From contig CAWIOS010000013.1 in NCBI GenBank assembly GCA_963837815.1, positions 992,001 to 1,056,000 of the forward strand: a stretch of 64,000 nt of DNA. Reading direction: 5' to 3'. Shown here piece after piece: positions 24,539-33,671 of the stretch (its first letter is position 1; each line of letters begins with the position of its first letter). The position numbers were made by a program, and so were the translations under genes. This DNA is from Fen-1273 sp963837815 (GTDB lineage: Bacteria > Bacteroidota > Ignavibacteria > UBA10030 > UBA6906). Below the pieces are notes generated by a model. That model was not told the DNA's origin. It saw only the letters and a list, made by a program, of their open reading frames with translations, and ran no database searches.

Positions 24539-26058
24539 TACATATTGGCGTGCGAAGCGGAGCGGCCCGGGACGCATCGGCCGACGTTCTCGTTCACATG
24601 ATGTTCGAGGGGTGGCAGAATTCGAAGGAGGAATGCCGCGTGCTCCGGTCGCTCACCGGGGGGGATCTTTTCCCCGGCCAGGGGACGGGATTCAGTGGAA
24701 AGGAGCGGGAGACGCTCCTCCTGTTCCCCAGGGGGCTCGCCTCGGCGCGGCTCCTCCTCGTCGGCGCAGGTTCCCGCGATGCATGGAGCCCCGAGAGGCT
24801 CAGGAGAGCCGGGTCCGCCGCCTCGAAAACGCTCAGGACAATGGGAGTCCGCACCGCGGCCGTTGTCGAACCGGAGAAGCGGATGACGGCCCTTCTCGCC
24901 GCGCGGGGCGAGGATCCCGCCGAGGCATACGGGTGCGCGATCGCGGAGGGGATGTTTCTCGGCCTGTATACGTTTGACAGGTTCAGGTCGCAGAAGACTC
25001 CGGGGCTCCCCACCGCCGTGACGCTCCTTGCAGGCTCCCCTTCACGCGGAAAGGGGATCGAAAAAGGGGTCCGGTACGCCAGGATCGTGTGCGGCGCGAC
25101 GTGCTTCGCACGCGACCTTTCCAATGCGCCGGGGAACGAGATGTATCCCGGAACGCTCGCCGCCGCCGCCCGTTCGGCGGGAAAGCGGAGCGGGTTCTCC
25201 GTCAGCGCGCTTGATGAAAAGAAAATACGGGCACTCGGTATGGGCGGGCTCACCGCCGTCGCCGCCGGGAGCAGGCGACCCCCTCGGCTCATCGTGATGG
25301 AGTACCGGGGAACCGGAAAACGGTCCCGTGCGCCGGTCGTCCTTGTCGGCAAGGGGGTCACGTTCGATTCCGGCGGGATCTCGATCAAGCCCTCGGCCGG
25401 AATGGCGGAGATGAAAATGGACATGGCGGGAGGAGCGGTCGTTATCGCGACGCTCGAGGCGGCCGCCCTGCTGAAGCTTCCGGGACGGGTCATCGGCATC
25501 GTCCCCGCGGCGGAAAACCTGCCGGGAGGCTCCGCCCTCAGGCCCGGCGACATCCTCCGCCACCATAACGGGATGACGTCGGAGGTGGACAATACCGACG
25601 CGGAGGGACGCCTGATACTCGCCGACGCTCTCTCCTATGCGGGACGCTACGATCCGTCGCTCGTCATCGACGTTGCGACGCTCACCGGAGCGGTCGTCGT
25701 GGCGCTGGGACACGTGACAACGGGCATGATGGGGAACGACCGGGAAGCGATGAATGCTCTCAGGGAATCCGGGGAACGGACGTATGAGCGGGTCTGGGAG
25801 CTCCCCTTGTTCGAGGAATATGATGCGCTCATCAAGAGCGAGATCGCGGACGTGAAGAACGTCGGCGGTCGATGGGGCGGCGCGATCACGGCGGCCATGT
25901 TCCTGAGACGATTCACCGGGAAGTGCCGCTGGGTCCACCTGGACATCGCGGGGACCTCCATCCTGGAGGAGCCTGCCGAGTATGCCGGGCGGGGCGGCTC
26001 GGGGGTCGGCGTGCGGCTCCTCGTGGATTTTCTGCGGCGGCGCGGGCACGAACGATGA
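24535..26058 (+). CDS. pepA: Leucyl aminopeptidase (M17)
   Basis: A cytosolic dimetal aminopeptidase of 507 residues. The catalytic domain holds VLVGKGVTFDSGGISIKP (metal-binding Lys and Asp), KMDMAGGAVVIATLEAAALL, and the M17 signature NTDAEGRLILADAL (about residues 352-365). The N-terminal domain is poorly conserved, as usual. It overlaps nrnA and the GWxTD gene by four bases on each side. Confidence 0.94.
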   Translation: MIHIGVRSGAARDASADVLVHMMFEGWQNSKEECRVLRSLTGGDLFPGQGTGFSGKERETLLLFPRGLASARLLLVGAGSRDAWSPERLRRAGSAASKTLRTMGVRTAAVVEPEKRMTALLAARGEDPAEAYGCAIAEGMFLGLYTFDRFRSQKTPGLPTAVTLLAGSPSRGKGIEKGVRYARIVCGATCFARDLSNAPGNEMYPGTLAAAARSAGKRSGFSVSALDEKKIRALGMGGLTAVAAGSRRPPRLIVMEYRGTGKRSRAPVVLVGKGVTFDSGGISIKPSAGMAEMKMDMAGGAVVIATLEAAALLKLPGRVIGIVPAAENLPGGSALRPGDILRHHNGMTSEVDNTDAEGRLILADALSYAGRYDPSLVIDVATLTGAVVVALGHVTTGMMGNDREAMNALRESGERTYERVWELPLFEEYDALIKSEIADVKNVGGRWGGAITAAMFLRRFTGKCRWVHLDIAGTSILEEPAEYAGRGGSGVGVRLLVDFLRRRGHER

Positions 26059-27449
26059 GCCTGACAACGAAAGGAGCGGATACAGTGCGAACGAATATGA
26101 GACGTGCGGCCCGGGTTGCCGCGGCGCTTGCCGTGTGCGGCGCCGTGTCGACGGGACAGTTCCTCCCCTCGAGGAGCGAACAGGGACCCCGGCTCCTCTA
26201 CTACGAGGCCCTCCCGCTTCCCGGGGACTCGCTCCACGGGGGAGTCGACATCCACTTCCGGATTGACAGGGAATTCTTCGTGCCCGTCAGGGACCCGGAC
26301 GCCCGGACCCCGTTTCACCGGAGCGGCGAACTCGTCGTCGAACTCGCCGACTCGGCCGGGGGAATCGGCGCGCGCTCGATGCATCCGATCGAGATTCCCG
26401 AGGAGGACGCCGACAGGCAACCGGCGGGCGAACGGTGGGAGCAGGGGATATTTTCGCTCATCGTTCCCCCGGGGAAATACAGGGTACAGATGACGCTCGA
26501 GGACGGAGAATCGCGAAGGACGGTCATGGACAGCACCAGGTTCGTCCAGGTCCCGCCGCACACCGCCTCCGGACTCGCGACGGCCTCCGTTGTGTCCGTC
26601 GCCCCGCCCCGGGCCGGGAGGGGCATCCCCGCCGAACTGAGGCTCATGAACTATGCGGGGGAGATACTGTTCGGCCGTCCCGCGGCGCTCCTTGTGACGT
26701 GGATGTCCCGCGCCGCGCAGGACACGCTCCTGACCGTGAAGTACTCGCTCGCCGAGGAGCCCCCCGCGCCCGAGGACACTCCCTTCCTCCCCCCGGACGG
26801 GTCGGTCACCGTGCCGGTCTACCGCGGGGTGACGCTCGCTCCCTTCACGGACAGTGCGGGCGCCGGGTACATGCTCACCGCGGACGCTCACGCGGCGGCG
26901 TACGCGGCAATCGTTCCCGTGCCGTTCGCACGCCTCCTTCTCCGGTCGTACAGGATGACGTTCACGTTCACCTCCGGGACGGACAGGGAGGAGATCGTGA
27001 GGAAAGGGAGGGCGGTATGGCCCGACATGCCTTTTACGCTCAAGGACATCGACAACGCGCTCGACGCACTGAAGTACATCACAACGGAAGCGGAACTCGA
27101 CTCGCTCAGGCGGGGAAACCTGGAGGAGCGCCGGGCGCACCTGGAGGGGTTCTGGAGGGGGAAAGGGGGAAAGCAGGAGACGGCGTTCAACGAGGTGATG
27201 ACGGAATACTACAGGCGGGCCGACCACGCGACGCGGAGCTTCGGAACGCTCAGGCAGCCCGACGGATTCCGTTCGGACAGGGGAAGAATCTACGTCCTGT
27301 ACGGCCCGCCGAGCTCGACGGACAGGATGCTTGACCCGGTGTCGGGGTTCCACGAGGTGTGGACATACACCCGCCTCAGGAAGAAATTCCTTTTCGTCGA
27401 TCAGAACAAATCGGGAAACTACATCCTGGTCTCGGCGACGGCATTATGA
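26055..27449 (+). CDS. GWxTD-domain exported protein
   Basis: A 464-residue protein with an N-terminal signal region (TNMRRAARVAAALAVCGAVSTGQFLP). The C-terminal 110 residues match the GWxTD domain of FCB-group bacteria: LEGFWRGKGGKQETAFNEVMTEYYRRADHATRSFG and SDRGRIYVLYGPPSSTDRMLDP, with the variant FWRG for GWxTD. The first part is beta-rich with no family I recognise. Function is unknown. The start may be ATG 26055, GTG 26085 or ATG 26097; the first overlaps the pepA stop by four bases. Confidence 0.78.
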   Translation: MSLTTKGADTVRTNMRRAARVAAALAVCGAVSTGQFLPSRSEQGPRLLYYEALPLPGDSLHGGVDIHFRIDREFFVPVRDPDARTPFHRSGELVVELADSAGGIGARSMHPIEIPEEDADRQPAGERWEQGIFSLIVPPGKYRVQMTLEDGESRRTVMDSTRFVQVPPHTASGLATASVVSVAPPRAGRGIPAELRLMNYAGEILFGRPAALLVTWMSRAAQDTLLTVKYSLAEEPPAPEDTPFLPPDGSVTVPVYRGVTLAPFTDSAGAGYMLTADAHAAAYAAIVPVPFARLLLRSYRMTFTFTSGTDREEIVRKGRAVWPDMPFTLKDIDNALDALKYITTEAELDSLRRGNLEERRAHLEGFWRGKGGKQETAFNEVMTEYYRRADHATRSFGTLRQPDGFRSDRGRIYVLYGPPSSTDRMLDPVSGFHEVWTYTRLRKKFLFVDQNKSGNYILVSATAL

Positions 27450-28459
27450 AACCCACGATAGCGATCACGGTCGGCGATTACAACGGGATAGGGCCTGAAG
27501 TCACACTGAAGGCGATCGCCTCGCCGGTCCTGCGCCGGATCTGCACCCCCGTGCTCGTCGGACCGCAGGAGGCGTTCGACCGGGTCGCCGGGCGGTCGGC
27601 GCTCCGGACGAGGTTTGTCCCGTTCCCGTCGCCGGATGACGGAACAGGGCGCGCGGTGCAGCTCCTCGAGCCTCCCGGGAACGACCCGGTCCGTTATTCC
27701 CCGGGGAAGCTCTCGGCGGACGCCGGGGCGGCCGCGGGAGCGGCCATCCGCGCATCCGTGGATCTCGTCCTCGGCGGCGGCGCCGGCGCGCTCGTCACCG
27801 CCCCGGTCTCGAAACACGCGCTCCACCTTGCCGGGATCAACTCACCGGGACAGACGGAGCTCCTGCAGCGCCTGACCCGGTCCCCCTCCGTGGCGATGAT
27901 TCTCGTCAGCGGTCGGTTCCGCGTCGGGCTTGTCACGATACACACGCCGGTGAGGAACGTCGCCCGCGAGCTGACGGCCGGGCTTCTTTCCGAGCGCGTC
28001 ACGGTGATTCACCGCGCCCTCCGAACGGACTGGAGGATCCACTCCCCCCGCATCGCCCTCCTTGCACTCAACCCTCATGCGGGCGAGCATGGGGACATCG
28101 GCAACGAAGAGCAGCGCGTGATCATCCCGGTCACCGCCGCCCTCAGAAAAAAAGGGATGCGCCTGGAGGGCCCGTTTCCTGCGGACGCATTCTTTGCGCG
28201 GTACAGCCCGGGCGCGTACGATGCCGTGATCGCGATGTACCATGACCAGGGGCTCATTCCGCTGAAGATGACGGCACGCGGCCGCGCGGTCAACGTCTCC
28301 GCGGGGCTCCCCATTGTGAGAACGTCACCGGATCACGGCACCGCATTCGACATCGCGGGACGGTCGATCGCGGACCCGGCAAGCATGATCGAAGCGATAC
28401 GCACCGCGGTGACGCTCTCGTCGTACCGCCGGCGCACGGCCCGGGAGGAATCACGATGA
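27446..28459 (+). CDS. pdxA: 4-hydroxythreonine-4-phosphate dehydrogenase
   Basis: Acts in the DXP-dependent pyridoxal phosphate pathway. The 337-residue protein has AITVGDYNGIGPEVTLKAI, the cofactor and metal sites VTAPVSKHALHLAGINSPGQTELL, LALNPHAGEHGDIGNEE, and the C-terminal YHDQGLIPLKMTARGRAVNVSAGLPIVRTSPDHGTAFDIAG. Length is normal. It overlaps both neighbours by four bases. Confidence 0.96.
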   Translation: MKPTIAITVGDYNGIGPEVTLKAIASPVLRRICTPVLVGPQEAFDRVAGRSALRTRFVPFPSPDDGTGRAVQLLEPPGNDPVRYSPGKLSADAGAAAGAAIRASVDLVLGGGAGALVTAPVSKHALHLAGINSPGQTELLQRLTRSPSVAMILVSGRFRVGLVTIHTPVRNVARELTAGLLSERVTVIHRALRTDWRIHSPRIALLALNPHAGEHGDIGNEEQRVIIPVTAALRKKGMRLEGPFPADAFFARYSPGAYDAVIAMYHDQGLIPLKMTARGRAVNVSAGLPIVRTSPDHGTAFDIAGRSIADPASMIEAIRTAVTLSSYRRRTAREESR

Positions 28460-29121
28460 TATCGTTCAAAGGCGTGTCGGTGGACTTCGGCGCACACACG
28501 CTGCTTGACAACGTGACGCTGCAGATCAGACCGGGGGAGTTCGTGTTCCTCGTGGGGCAGACCGGTTCGGGGAAAAGCACCGTGCTCCGGCTCATTTACA
28601 TGGACATCCTCCCCTCGCGGGGGACGGTCTTCGTCGGGAAGCACTGCTCCGCCTCGATACAGCTCCGGGACATCCCGTACCTGAGGCGCGAGCTCGGGGT
28701 TGTGTTCCAGGATTTCAAGCTCATGGAGGACCGGAGCGTCTACGACAACGTCGCGTTCACGCTCCACGTCACGGGAACTCCCTCGGCGGAAATCAGGAAG
28801 AAGGTCATCCTCACGCTCGGCGACGTCGGCCTGAGCCACGCACGCAACAAGATGGCCCACGAGCTTTCCGGCGGAGAGCAGCAGCGCGTCGCAATCGCAC
28901 GGGCGCTCGCAAACAACCCGAAATTCCTTCTTGCCGATGAACCCACGGGGAACCTCGATCCCGCCACGTCGCTGGAAATCCTCAAGCTTCTGAAGGAGAT
29001 CAACATGAGGGGGACGGCGGTCGTGATGGCGACGCACAACTACGACCTTGTCAGGAAGGCGAACGAGAGGATACTGAAAATCGACGAGGGTTCCGTGCAG
29101 GAGGTGGACGTCCCCGCCTGA
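28456..29121 (+). CDS. ftsE: Cell-division ABC ATPase FtsE
   Basis: A 221-residue ABC ATPase: Walker A GQTGSGKST (34-42), Q-loop VVFQDFKL, signature LSGGEQQ (137-143), Walker B LLADEP (158-163) followed by TGNLDP, and the switch His in MATHNYDLV. The sequence is of the FtsE type, which with FtsX controls peptidoglycan hydrolases at the septum. The ftsX gene, normally just downstream, is not there: the next genes run on the other strand, ending three bases away. Confidence 0.88.
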   Translation: MISFKGVSVDFGAHTLLDNVTLQIRPGEFVFLVGQTGSGKSTVLRLIYMDILPSRGTVFVGKHCSASIQLRDIPYLRRELGVVFQDFKLMEDRSVYDNVAFTLHVTGTPSAEIRKKVILTLGDVGLSHARNKMAHELSGGEQQRVAIARALANNPKFLLADEPTGNLDPATSLEILKLLKEINMRGTAVVMATHNYDLVRKANERILKIDEGSVQEVDVPA

Positions 29122-29124
29122 GCG

Positions 29125-29361
29125 TCAGCCCGCGACGGCCTCCACGCGCTGGATCTCGGGGATGTCGCGCATGAGCACGCGCTCCAGTCCTGCGCGGAGC
29201 GTCATGGCGGACATCGGGCACGTCAGGCACGTCCCCAGCCACTGGAGCTCGACGGTCCCGTTCTCCCTGAAGCGGAGGAACTTCACGTCCCCGCCGTCCA
29301 GGAGGAGGAAAGGACGTATTGTCTCGAGCGACCGTTCGACCCGGCCCGCAAAGTCGTTCAT
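29125..29361 (-). CDS. NifU C-terminal-like Fe-S scaffold
   Basis: A 78-residue single-domain NifU-like protein. It contains FLLLDGGDVKFLRF and the cluster-binding CxxC in GTCLTCPMSAMTLRAGLERVL (Cys45 and Cys48). Such proteins hold or transfer iron-sulfur clusters. It overlaps the end of mrp, another Fe-S carrier gene, by four bases, which supports the role. Confidence 0.9.
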   Translation of the reverse strand: MNDFAGRVERSLETIRPFLLLDGGDVKFLRFRENGTVELQWLGTCLTCPMSAMTLRAGLERVLMRDIPEIQRVEAVAG

Positions 29362-30463
29362 CGCGCCTGCCCCCCCTCCATGAGCTGTATGTCCACCGCC
29401 GGGGATCCCGCACTGGCGGCGTTGCGTATGCTGACCTGCGCGGCGACGTTCCGGGCGATGGAGCGGATGATACCGGCCTGCACGGGCGCCTGCGGGTCCG
29501 CGACGATGGGCGTTCCCCTGTCTCCGCTCACACGGATGTTCGTGTAGAGAGGAACCTCGCCGAGGAAGGCCACGCCCAGTTCCTCCGCGGCCTTTCTCCC
29601 CCCCCGTTGTCGAATATCTCCTCCCTGTTCCCGCAGTGCGAACAGATGTAGTAGCTCATGTTCTCGACGACGCCGAGCACCGGCACGTTGAGCTTGTCGA
29701 ACATCCTCCAGGCCTTCAGCACGTCGGCGAGCGATACGTCCTGCGGGGTCGTCACGATCACGGTCCCCGTGAGCGGGAGAGTCTGCGCGAGCGTGAGCTG
29801 GATGTCGCCGGTCCCCGGGGGGAGATCCATCACGAGGTAATCCAGGTTTCCCCATTCCACGTCGGCCATGAACTGGCGGACCGCGCCGCTGACCATCGGA
29901 CCGCGCCAGACAACCGCCTGCATCGGGTCGACGAGGAACCCGATCGACATGACCCTGACCCCCCAGTTCTCTATGGGGAGAAGCTTCTGACCGTTCATCG
30001 AAGGACGGCGCTTGATCCCCATCATCAGGGGCATGCTCGGACCGTAGATGTCAAGATCCGCGAGGCCGACCGTCGCGCCGTCCATCGCAAGCGACACCGC
30101 GAGGTTCGCCGCGATCGTCGACTTCCCCACCCCCCCTTTGCCGGAGGCGACCGCAATCGTGTTCCGGACCCCCTGAAGCATGGCGCTCCGCTGCGCGTGA
30201 TCGTGCTGCAGGACATTGGAGGTCATCGTAACGCTGACGTTGCCGATCCCCGGGAACGCCGCTCTGACCGCGCCGGCGGCGGACGACTTGAGCTCCTCCC
30301 GCACGGGACAGGCGGGGGTTGTGAGCTCGATCGTGAAACTGACATCGTTCCCCGTGATCACGACGTCCCTGACAAATTTCAACGTCACAATATCCCTGTG
30401 GAGATCGGGATCCTTCACGGTCCCGAGCGCCTCAAGGACGTTCGCCTCGTTCAACTGCTTCAT
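29358..30463 (-). CDS. mrp: Mrp/ApbC Fe-S carrier ATPase, interrupted by a frameshift
   Basis: The protein starts with a MIP18-like DUF59 domain (MKQLNEANVLEALGTVKDPDLH, residues 1-80) and then the ParA-type ATPase with Walker A GKGGVGKST (108-116), LADLDIYGPSMP, and VMDLPPGTGD. The CxxC YYICSHCGN is present. After EIFDNGGG the frame breaks in a run of eight G on the coding strand (29605-29598). The expected rest (RKAAEELGVAFLGEVPLYTNIRVSGDRGTPIV and onwards) is intact in the next frame to 29358. One extra G would give a normal 368-residue protein. It may be a sequencing error, phase variation or a true mutation. Confidence 0.88.
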
Positions 30464-30521
30464 ACGCGTATCGCTTCCATGGTTGTACGCTGACAGAGTC
30501 CACAGCTCAAACACCCGCACA

Positions 30522-31742
30522 TCATATCAGGTTCATCTTTTTTCCCACTTTTTCAAATGCGCCCAGGGCCCTGTCGATGTCCTTCCTTCCGAGCGCAGCG
30601 GAGATCTGCGCCCGGAGGCGGGCCTCCCCCTTCGGGACGACCGGGTACCAGAGGCCCCGGACGTAGACTCCGGCCTTCAGGAGCGCCTGGCTCATCTCCT
30701 GGGCGACGGAGGCCTCGCCCACCATGACGGGGACGATCGGATGTTCCCCGGCCAGTATCCTGAACCCCAGCGCCGAGATCTTCTCCCTGAAATAAGCGGT
30801 GTTGGCCGCGAGCTTTTTTACGATCGACCGGTCCTTCATCAGGAGCGTGAACGCCGCGTCCGCGCCGAAGACGATCGGCGGCGGAAGCGAGTTCGAGAAA
30901 ATGTACGTCCGCGCCTTCTGGCGCATGAACGCGATGAGCTCCTTCCTGCCGCTGATGTATCCCCCCGCCGCGCCGCCGATCGCTTTTCCCAGCGTCCCGG
31001 TAAGGACATCCACGCGCCCGTGGACCCCCCGCGCTTCCGGCGTCCCCCTCCCCGAGCGCCCGCACACGCCCACTCCGTGCGAATCGTCGACGAAAAGGAT
31101 CGCGCCGTATTTCCCGGCGATCTCCACGAGCTGGTCGAGCGGGGCAAGGTCGCCCTCCATGCTGAACACACCGTCCGTCGCGATGATCCGGAGCCTGTAG
31201 TCCTTACCCCTGTCCTCCTCGAGCGCCCTGGCGAGGCCGTCCGTGTCCGCATGAGCGTAGATTTTCCGGTCCGTCGTTTCCGCCCGGCACAGCCGCTGTC
31301 CGTCGATGATGCTCGCGTGATTGAGGCGGTCGGAGTATATCACGTCCCGGTACGTCTCCATCCCCATCTTCTCGTTTGTCAGTGAGGCGAAGAACGCCTC
31401 GTTGGCGGCCCAGCACGACGAGAAGAGTATTGCGTCCTCCGTCCCCAGGAATTTCGCGATCTTCTTTTCGAGCGCGATGTGGATGTCCTGCGTCCCGCAG
31501 ATGAACCGGACCGACGCGACGCCGAAGCCGTATTCCCGTATGCCCCGGATGGCCGCGGCTTTCACGGCGGGATTGTTCGACAGCCCGAGGTAGTTGTTCG
31601 ATGCAAGCATGACCGCTTTCCTGCCGCCGACCCGGACGACCCCGTCCTGGGGGCCCTGGAGCGGCACCTCGTGCTTGTACGTGTTCGATGCTTCGAGCTG
31701 TGCGAGTTCCTGCGTGACGAGTTCCATGACGTTCGGTGTCAT
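30522..31742 (-). CDS. kbl: Glycine C-acetyltransferase (2-amino-3-ketobutyrate CoA ligase)
   Basis: A PLP-dependent alpha-oxoamine synthase of 406 residues. Motifs: NNYLGLSNNP, RFICGTQDIH, SDRLNHASIIDG, the PLP-binding DDSHGVGVCG and the Schiff-base lysine K253 in TGTLGKAIGG. Of the family (Kbl, BioF, HemA, serine palmitoyltransferase) the sequence is nearest Kbl, which joins glycine and acetyl-CoA in threonine breakdown. BioF activity cannot be excluded. A GGAG eight bases before the ATG supports this start. No tdh is seen nearby. Confidence 0.87.
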   Translation of the reverse strand: MTPNVMELVTQELAQLEASNTYKHEVPLQGPQDGVVRVGGRKAVMLASNNYLGLSNNPAVKAAAIRGIREYGFGVASVRFICGTQDIHIALEKKIAKFLGTEDAILFSSCWAANEAFFASLTNEKMGMETYRDVIYSDRLNHASIIDGQRLCRAETTDRKIYAHADTDGLARALEEDRGKDYRLRIIATDGVFSMEGDLAPLDQLVEIAGKYGAILFVDDSHGVGVCGRSGRGTPEARGVHGRVDVLTGTLGKAIGGAAGGYISGRKELIAFMRQKARTYIFSNSLPPPIVFGADAAFTLLMKDRSIVKKLAANTAYFREKISALGFRILAGEHPIVPVMVGEASVAQEMSQALLKAGVYVRGLWYPVVPKGEARLRAQISAALGRKDIDRALGAFEKVGKKMNLI

Positions 31743-31754
31743 TGCATTCTCCGT

Positions 31755-33203
31755 TCAGGTGGCGTGAGTTCTGACAAGCCTCGCGGCGAACGAGCCGTCC
31801 ATGCCGTGGCGGTGGGGGAACGTCTCCACGAACCCGGCGGCGTTGACGAGGTCGGGGCTGACAAAGGAGGCGGCCGATTCCAGCGCGAATTCCGGGTGGC
31901 GCGCAAGAAACGCCGTGACGATCTCCTCGTTTTCATCCGGCTCCACGGTGCAGGTGCTGTACACGAGCACGCCCCCCGGTTTCACGAGACGCGCCGCGTT
32001 CTCGATGAGTCCGGCCTGGATCTTCGTGAGATTCAGGATGTCGGCGACGTCCCGCTTCCATTTGATGTCCGGCTTTTTCGCGAGAACCCCCAGCCCCGAA
32101 CAGGGGGCGTCAAGGAGGACCCTGTCGGCGGGCCCGGTCTCGAGTGTCGAGGAGTCCGCGGCGAGGAGCGAGACATTGGTGAGCCCCAGGCGGTCGCACG
32201 ACGCCCTGATGAGTCCCAGCTTCGCCTCGTGCCTGTCAACCGCGACGACCTCCCCCCCGTTCTTCATGATCTCGGCCAAGTTCGTCGTTTTCCCCCCGGG
32301 CGCGGCGCACAGGTCGATGACGCGGTCCCCGGGGCGTGGGTCGAGAAGAAGGCACGGAAGCGCGGCGCTTTCATCCTGGACCGTGAACATCCCTCCCCGG
32401 AAGAGATCCATCTGTCCGATGCCTGAGAGCGCCTTCACCCTGACAACATTGTCAACGCGGCTCCCCCCGGTGTACGCGATCCCCTTCTCCGCCAGGATGG
32501 CGAGGAACTTCGCGGGCTCGATCCTCAGCGTGTTGATGCGGAGACAGAGGGGGGGGCGTTCGTTTGCCGCGATAAGGAACCGTTTCGTCTCCTCGACGCC
32601 GAACCGCCCCACCCAGCGCCTGACCATCCAGTGAGGATGGGAGTAGTACACGGCAAGATGCTGCACGGGATCTTCCTCGACAGCGGGGTAGCGGATGCCG
32701 TCGATGTTCCGGATGATGTTGCGGAGGACTGCGTTCACGAGCCCGGCGGGTTTCTCCCCGCGGATCCGCTTGATGAATTCGACCCCTTCGTTGACGGCCG
32801 CGGAATGCGGAACGCGGTCGAGAAAGAGGACCTGGTACAGCGCGACGCGCAGCGTGTTCTTGATGTTGATCTCGGACTTGGCGAAGTTCCCGTGCGAGAA
32901 CCCGTTCAGCACCCAGTCGAGACGGTTCTGCCAGCGGAGGACGCCGTGGACGATCTCGTTGAGGAGCCCCTTGTCGAGATCGCTCAGGTCGCCGGATTTG
33001 AGTTCGACGTCCAGCACCTTGTCGAGGTAGGAATCCGTCCGCTCGACCCGGTTCAATATCCTGACGGCGGTCCCCCGCGGGCCGCTGTACAGGTTCTTCC
33101 TGGGCTGTGCGGGGATGGTATCGGGGGGGAGAGTCTCCACGTCCGTGCGCTCGCGTGAGTGGGGTGAATGCGAAGAAAACGGCAACGTTCCGCGGCGCGA
33201 CAT
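31755..33203 (-). CDS. rsmB: 16S rRNA cytosine-967 C5-methyltransferase
   Basis: Up to 482 residues. An N-terminal NusB-like domain (AVRILNRVERTDSYLDKVLD, HGVLRWQNRLDWVL) leads to the Rossmann methyltransferase: VQDESAALPCLLLDPRPGDRVIDLCAAPGGKTTNLAE, LLDAPCSGLGVLAKKPDIKW, and VYSTCTVEPDENE, giving both catalytic cysteines. The start is uncertain: ATG 33203 is used, but GTG 33143 would remove 20 poorly conserved residues, and neither has a clear ribosome site. It is probably transcribed with rpmE. Confidence 0.92.
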   Translation of the reverse strand: MSRRGTLPFSSHSPHSRERTDVETLPPDTIPAQPRKNLYSGPRGTAVRILNRVERTDSYLDKVLDVELKSGDLSDLDKGLLNEIVHGVLRWQNRLDWVLNGFSHGNFAKSEINIKNTLRVALYQVLFLDRVPHSAAVNEGVEFIKRIRGEKPAGLVNAVLRNIIRNIDGIRYPAVEEDPVQHLAVYYSHPHWMVRRWVGRFGVEETKRFLIAANERPPLCLRINTLRIEPAKFLAILAEKGIAYTGGSRVDNVVRVKALSGIGQMDLFRGGMFTVQDESAALPCLLLDPRPGDRVIDLCAAPGGKTTNLAEIMKNGGEVVAVDRHEAKLGLIRASCDRLGLTNVSLLAADSSTLETGPADRVLLDAPCSGLGVLAKKPDIKWKRDVADILNLTKIQAGLIENAARLVKPGGVLVYSTCTVEPDENEEIVTAFLARHPEFALESAASFVSPDLVNAAGFVETFPHRHGMDGSFAARLVRTHAT

Positions 33204-33237
33204 CGCCCGGCGGAACGTTGATTATGGCGCGGTGGCG

Positions 33238-33257
33238 GCACGCCCGGAAGGGCGTGC
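33238..33257 (-). terminator. Hairpin between rpmE and rsmB
   Basis: GCACGCCC (33238-33245), four-base loop, GGGCGTGC (33250-33257): a perfect eight-base-pair stem in the 85-base gap between rpmE and rsmB. There is no T-run, so it may be a processing or attenuation site rather than a full terminator. Confidence 0.4.
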
Positions 33258-33288
33258 TCGTTGACCGTTGGAAGACCGCACGGCGCCG

Positions 33289-33510
33289 CTACGCAGCGGG
33301 CGCCTCGGCCACCTTCTTCGCATACTTCTTGTTATACCTCTCCACCCTCCCGGCCGAATCGACAAGTTTCTGCCGCCCGGTGAAGAACGGATGGCAGGCC
33401 GAGCAGATTTCGATCTTCAGGTTCCCCACCGTTGAGCGGGTCTCGAACGTATTCCCGCACACGCAGGTGACAACCGATTTCTTGTAGTCGGGGTGTATGC
33501 CTTCTTTCAT
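33289..33510 (-). CDS. rpmE: 50S ribosomal protein bL31
   Basis: A 73-residue zinc-type bL31: MKEGIHPDYKKSVVTCVCGNTFETRSTVG, then KIEICSACHPFFTGRQKLVDSAGRVERYNKKY. The ligands are CVC and CSAC. It is first gene of the minus-strand unit rpmE-rsmB-kbl-mrp-nfu, with its own strong promoter upstream. Confidence 0.97.
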   Translation of the reverse strand: MKEGIHPDYKKSVVTCVCGNTFETRSTVGNLKIEICSACHPFFTGRQKLVDSAGRVERYNKKYAKKVAEAPAA

Positions 33511-33554
33511 CCGCGTTCCATCCTTTCAGGGACCAGTGCTTCGACAATAGTATA

Positions 33555-33585
33555 TAAATATACCGATATCCCCTGACAGAAGCAA
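33555..33585 (-). promoter_or_regulatory. -33/-7 promoter for rpmE
   Basis: Minus strand: TTG (33585-33583), 20 bases, TATATTTA (33562-33555). The surrounding bases are notably AT-rich for this window. The predicted leader is about 38 bases. Confidence 0.72.
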
Positions 33586-33633
33586 TTTCGCGTTTTCAGC
33601 CCTTTTCCCGCGACAATGTGCGCGATATGCAGG

Positions 33634-33664
33634 TTGATATTGGAAACCCGATTCGATACATTCA
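33634..33664 (+). promoter_or_regulatory. -33/-7 promoter for porQ
   Basis: TTG 33634-33636, 20 bases, TACATTCA 33657-33664. The -7 box ends seven bases before ATG 33672, so the mRNA has little or no leader. Confidence 0.68.
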
Positions 33665-33671
33665 TGTGAAT

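Noticed and set aside
33288..33306. GGCGCC-rich inverted repeat at the end of rpmE
   Set aside because: It is inside the coding sequence and explained by GC-rich codons; the clearer hairpin is at 33238-33257.
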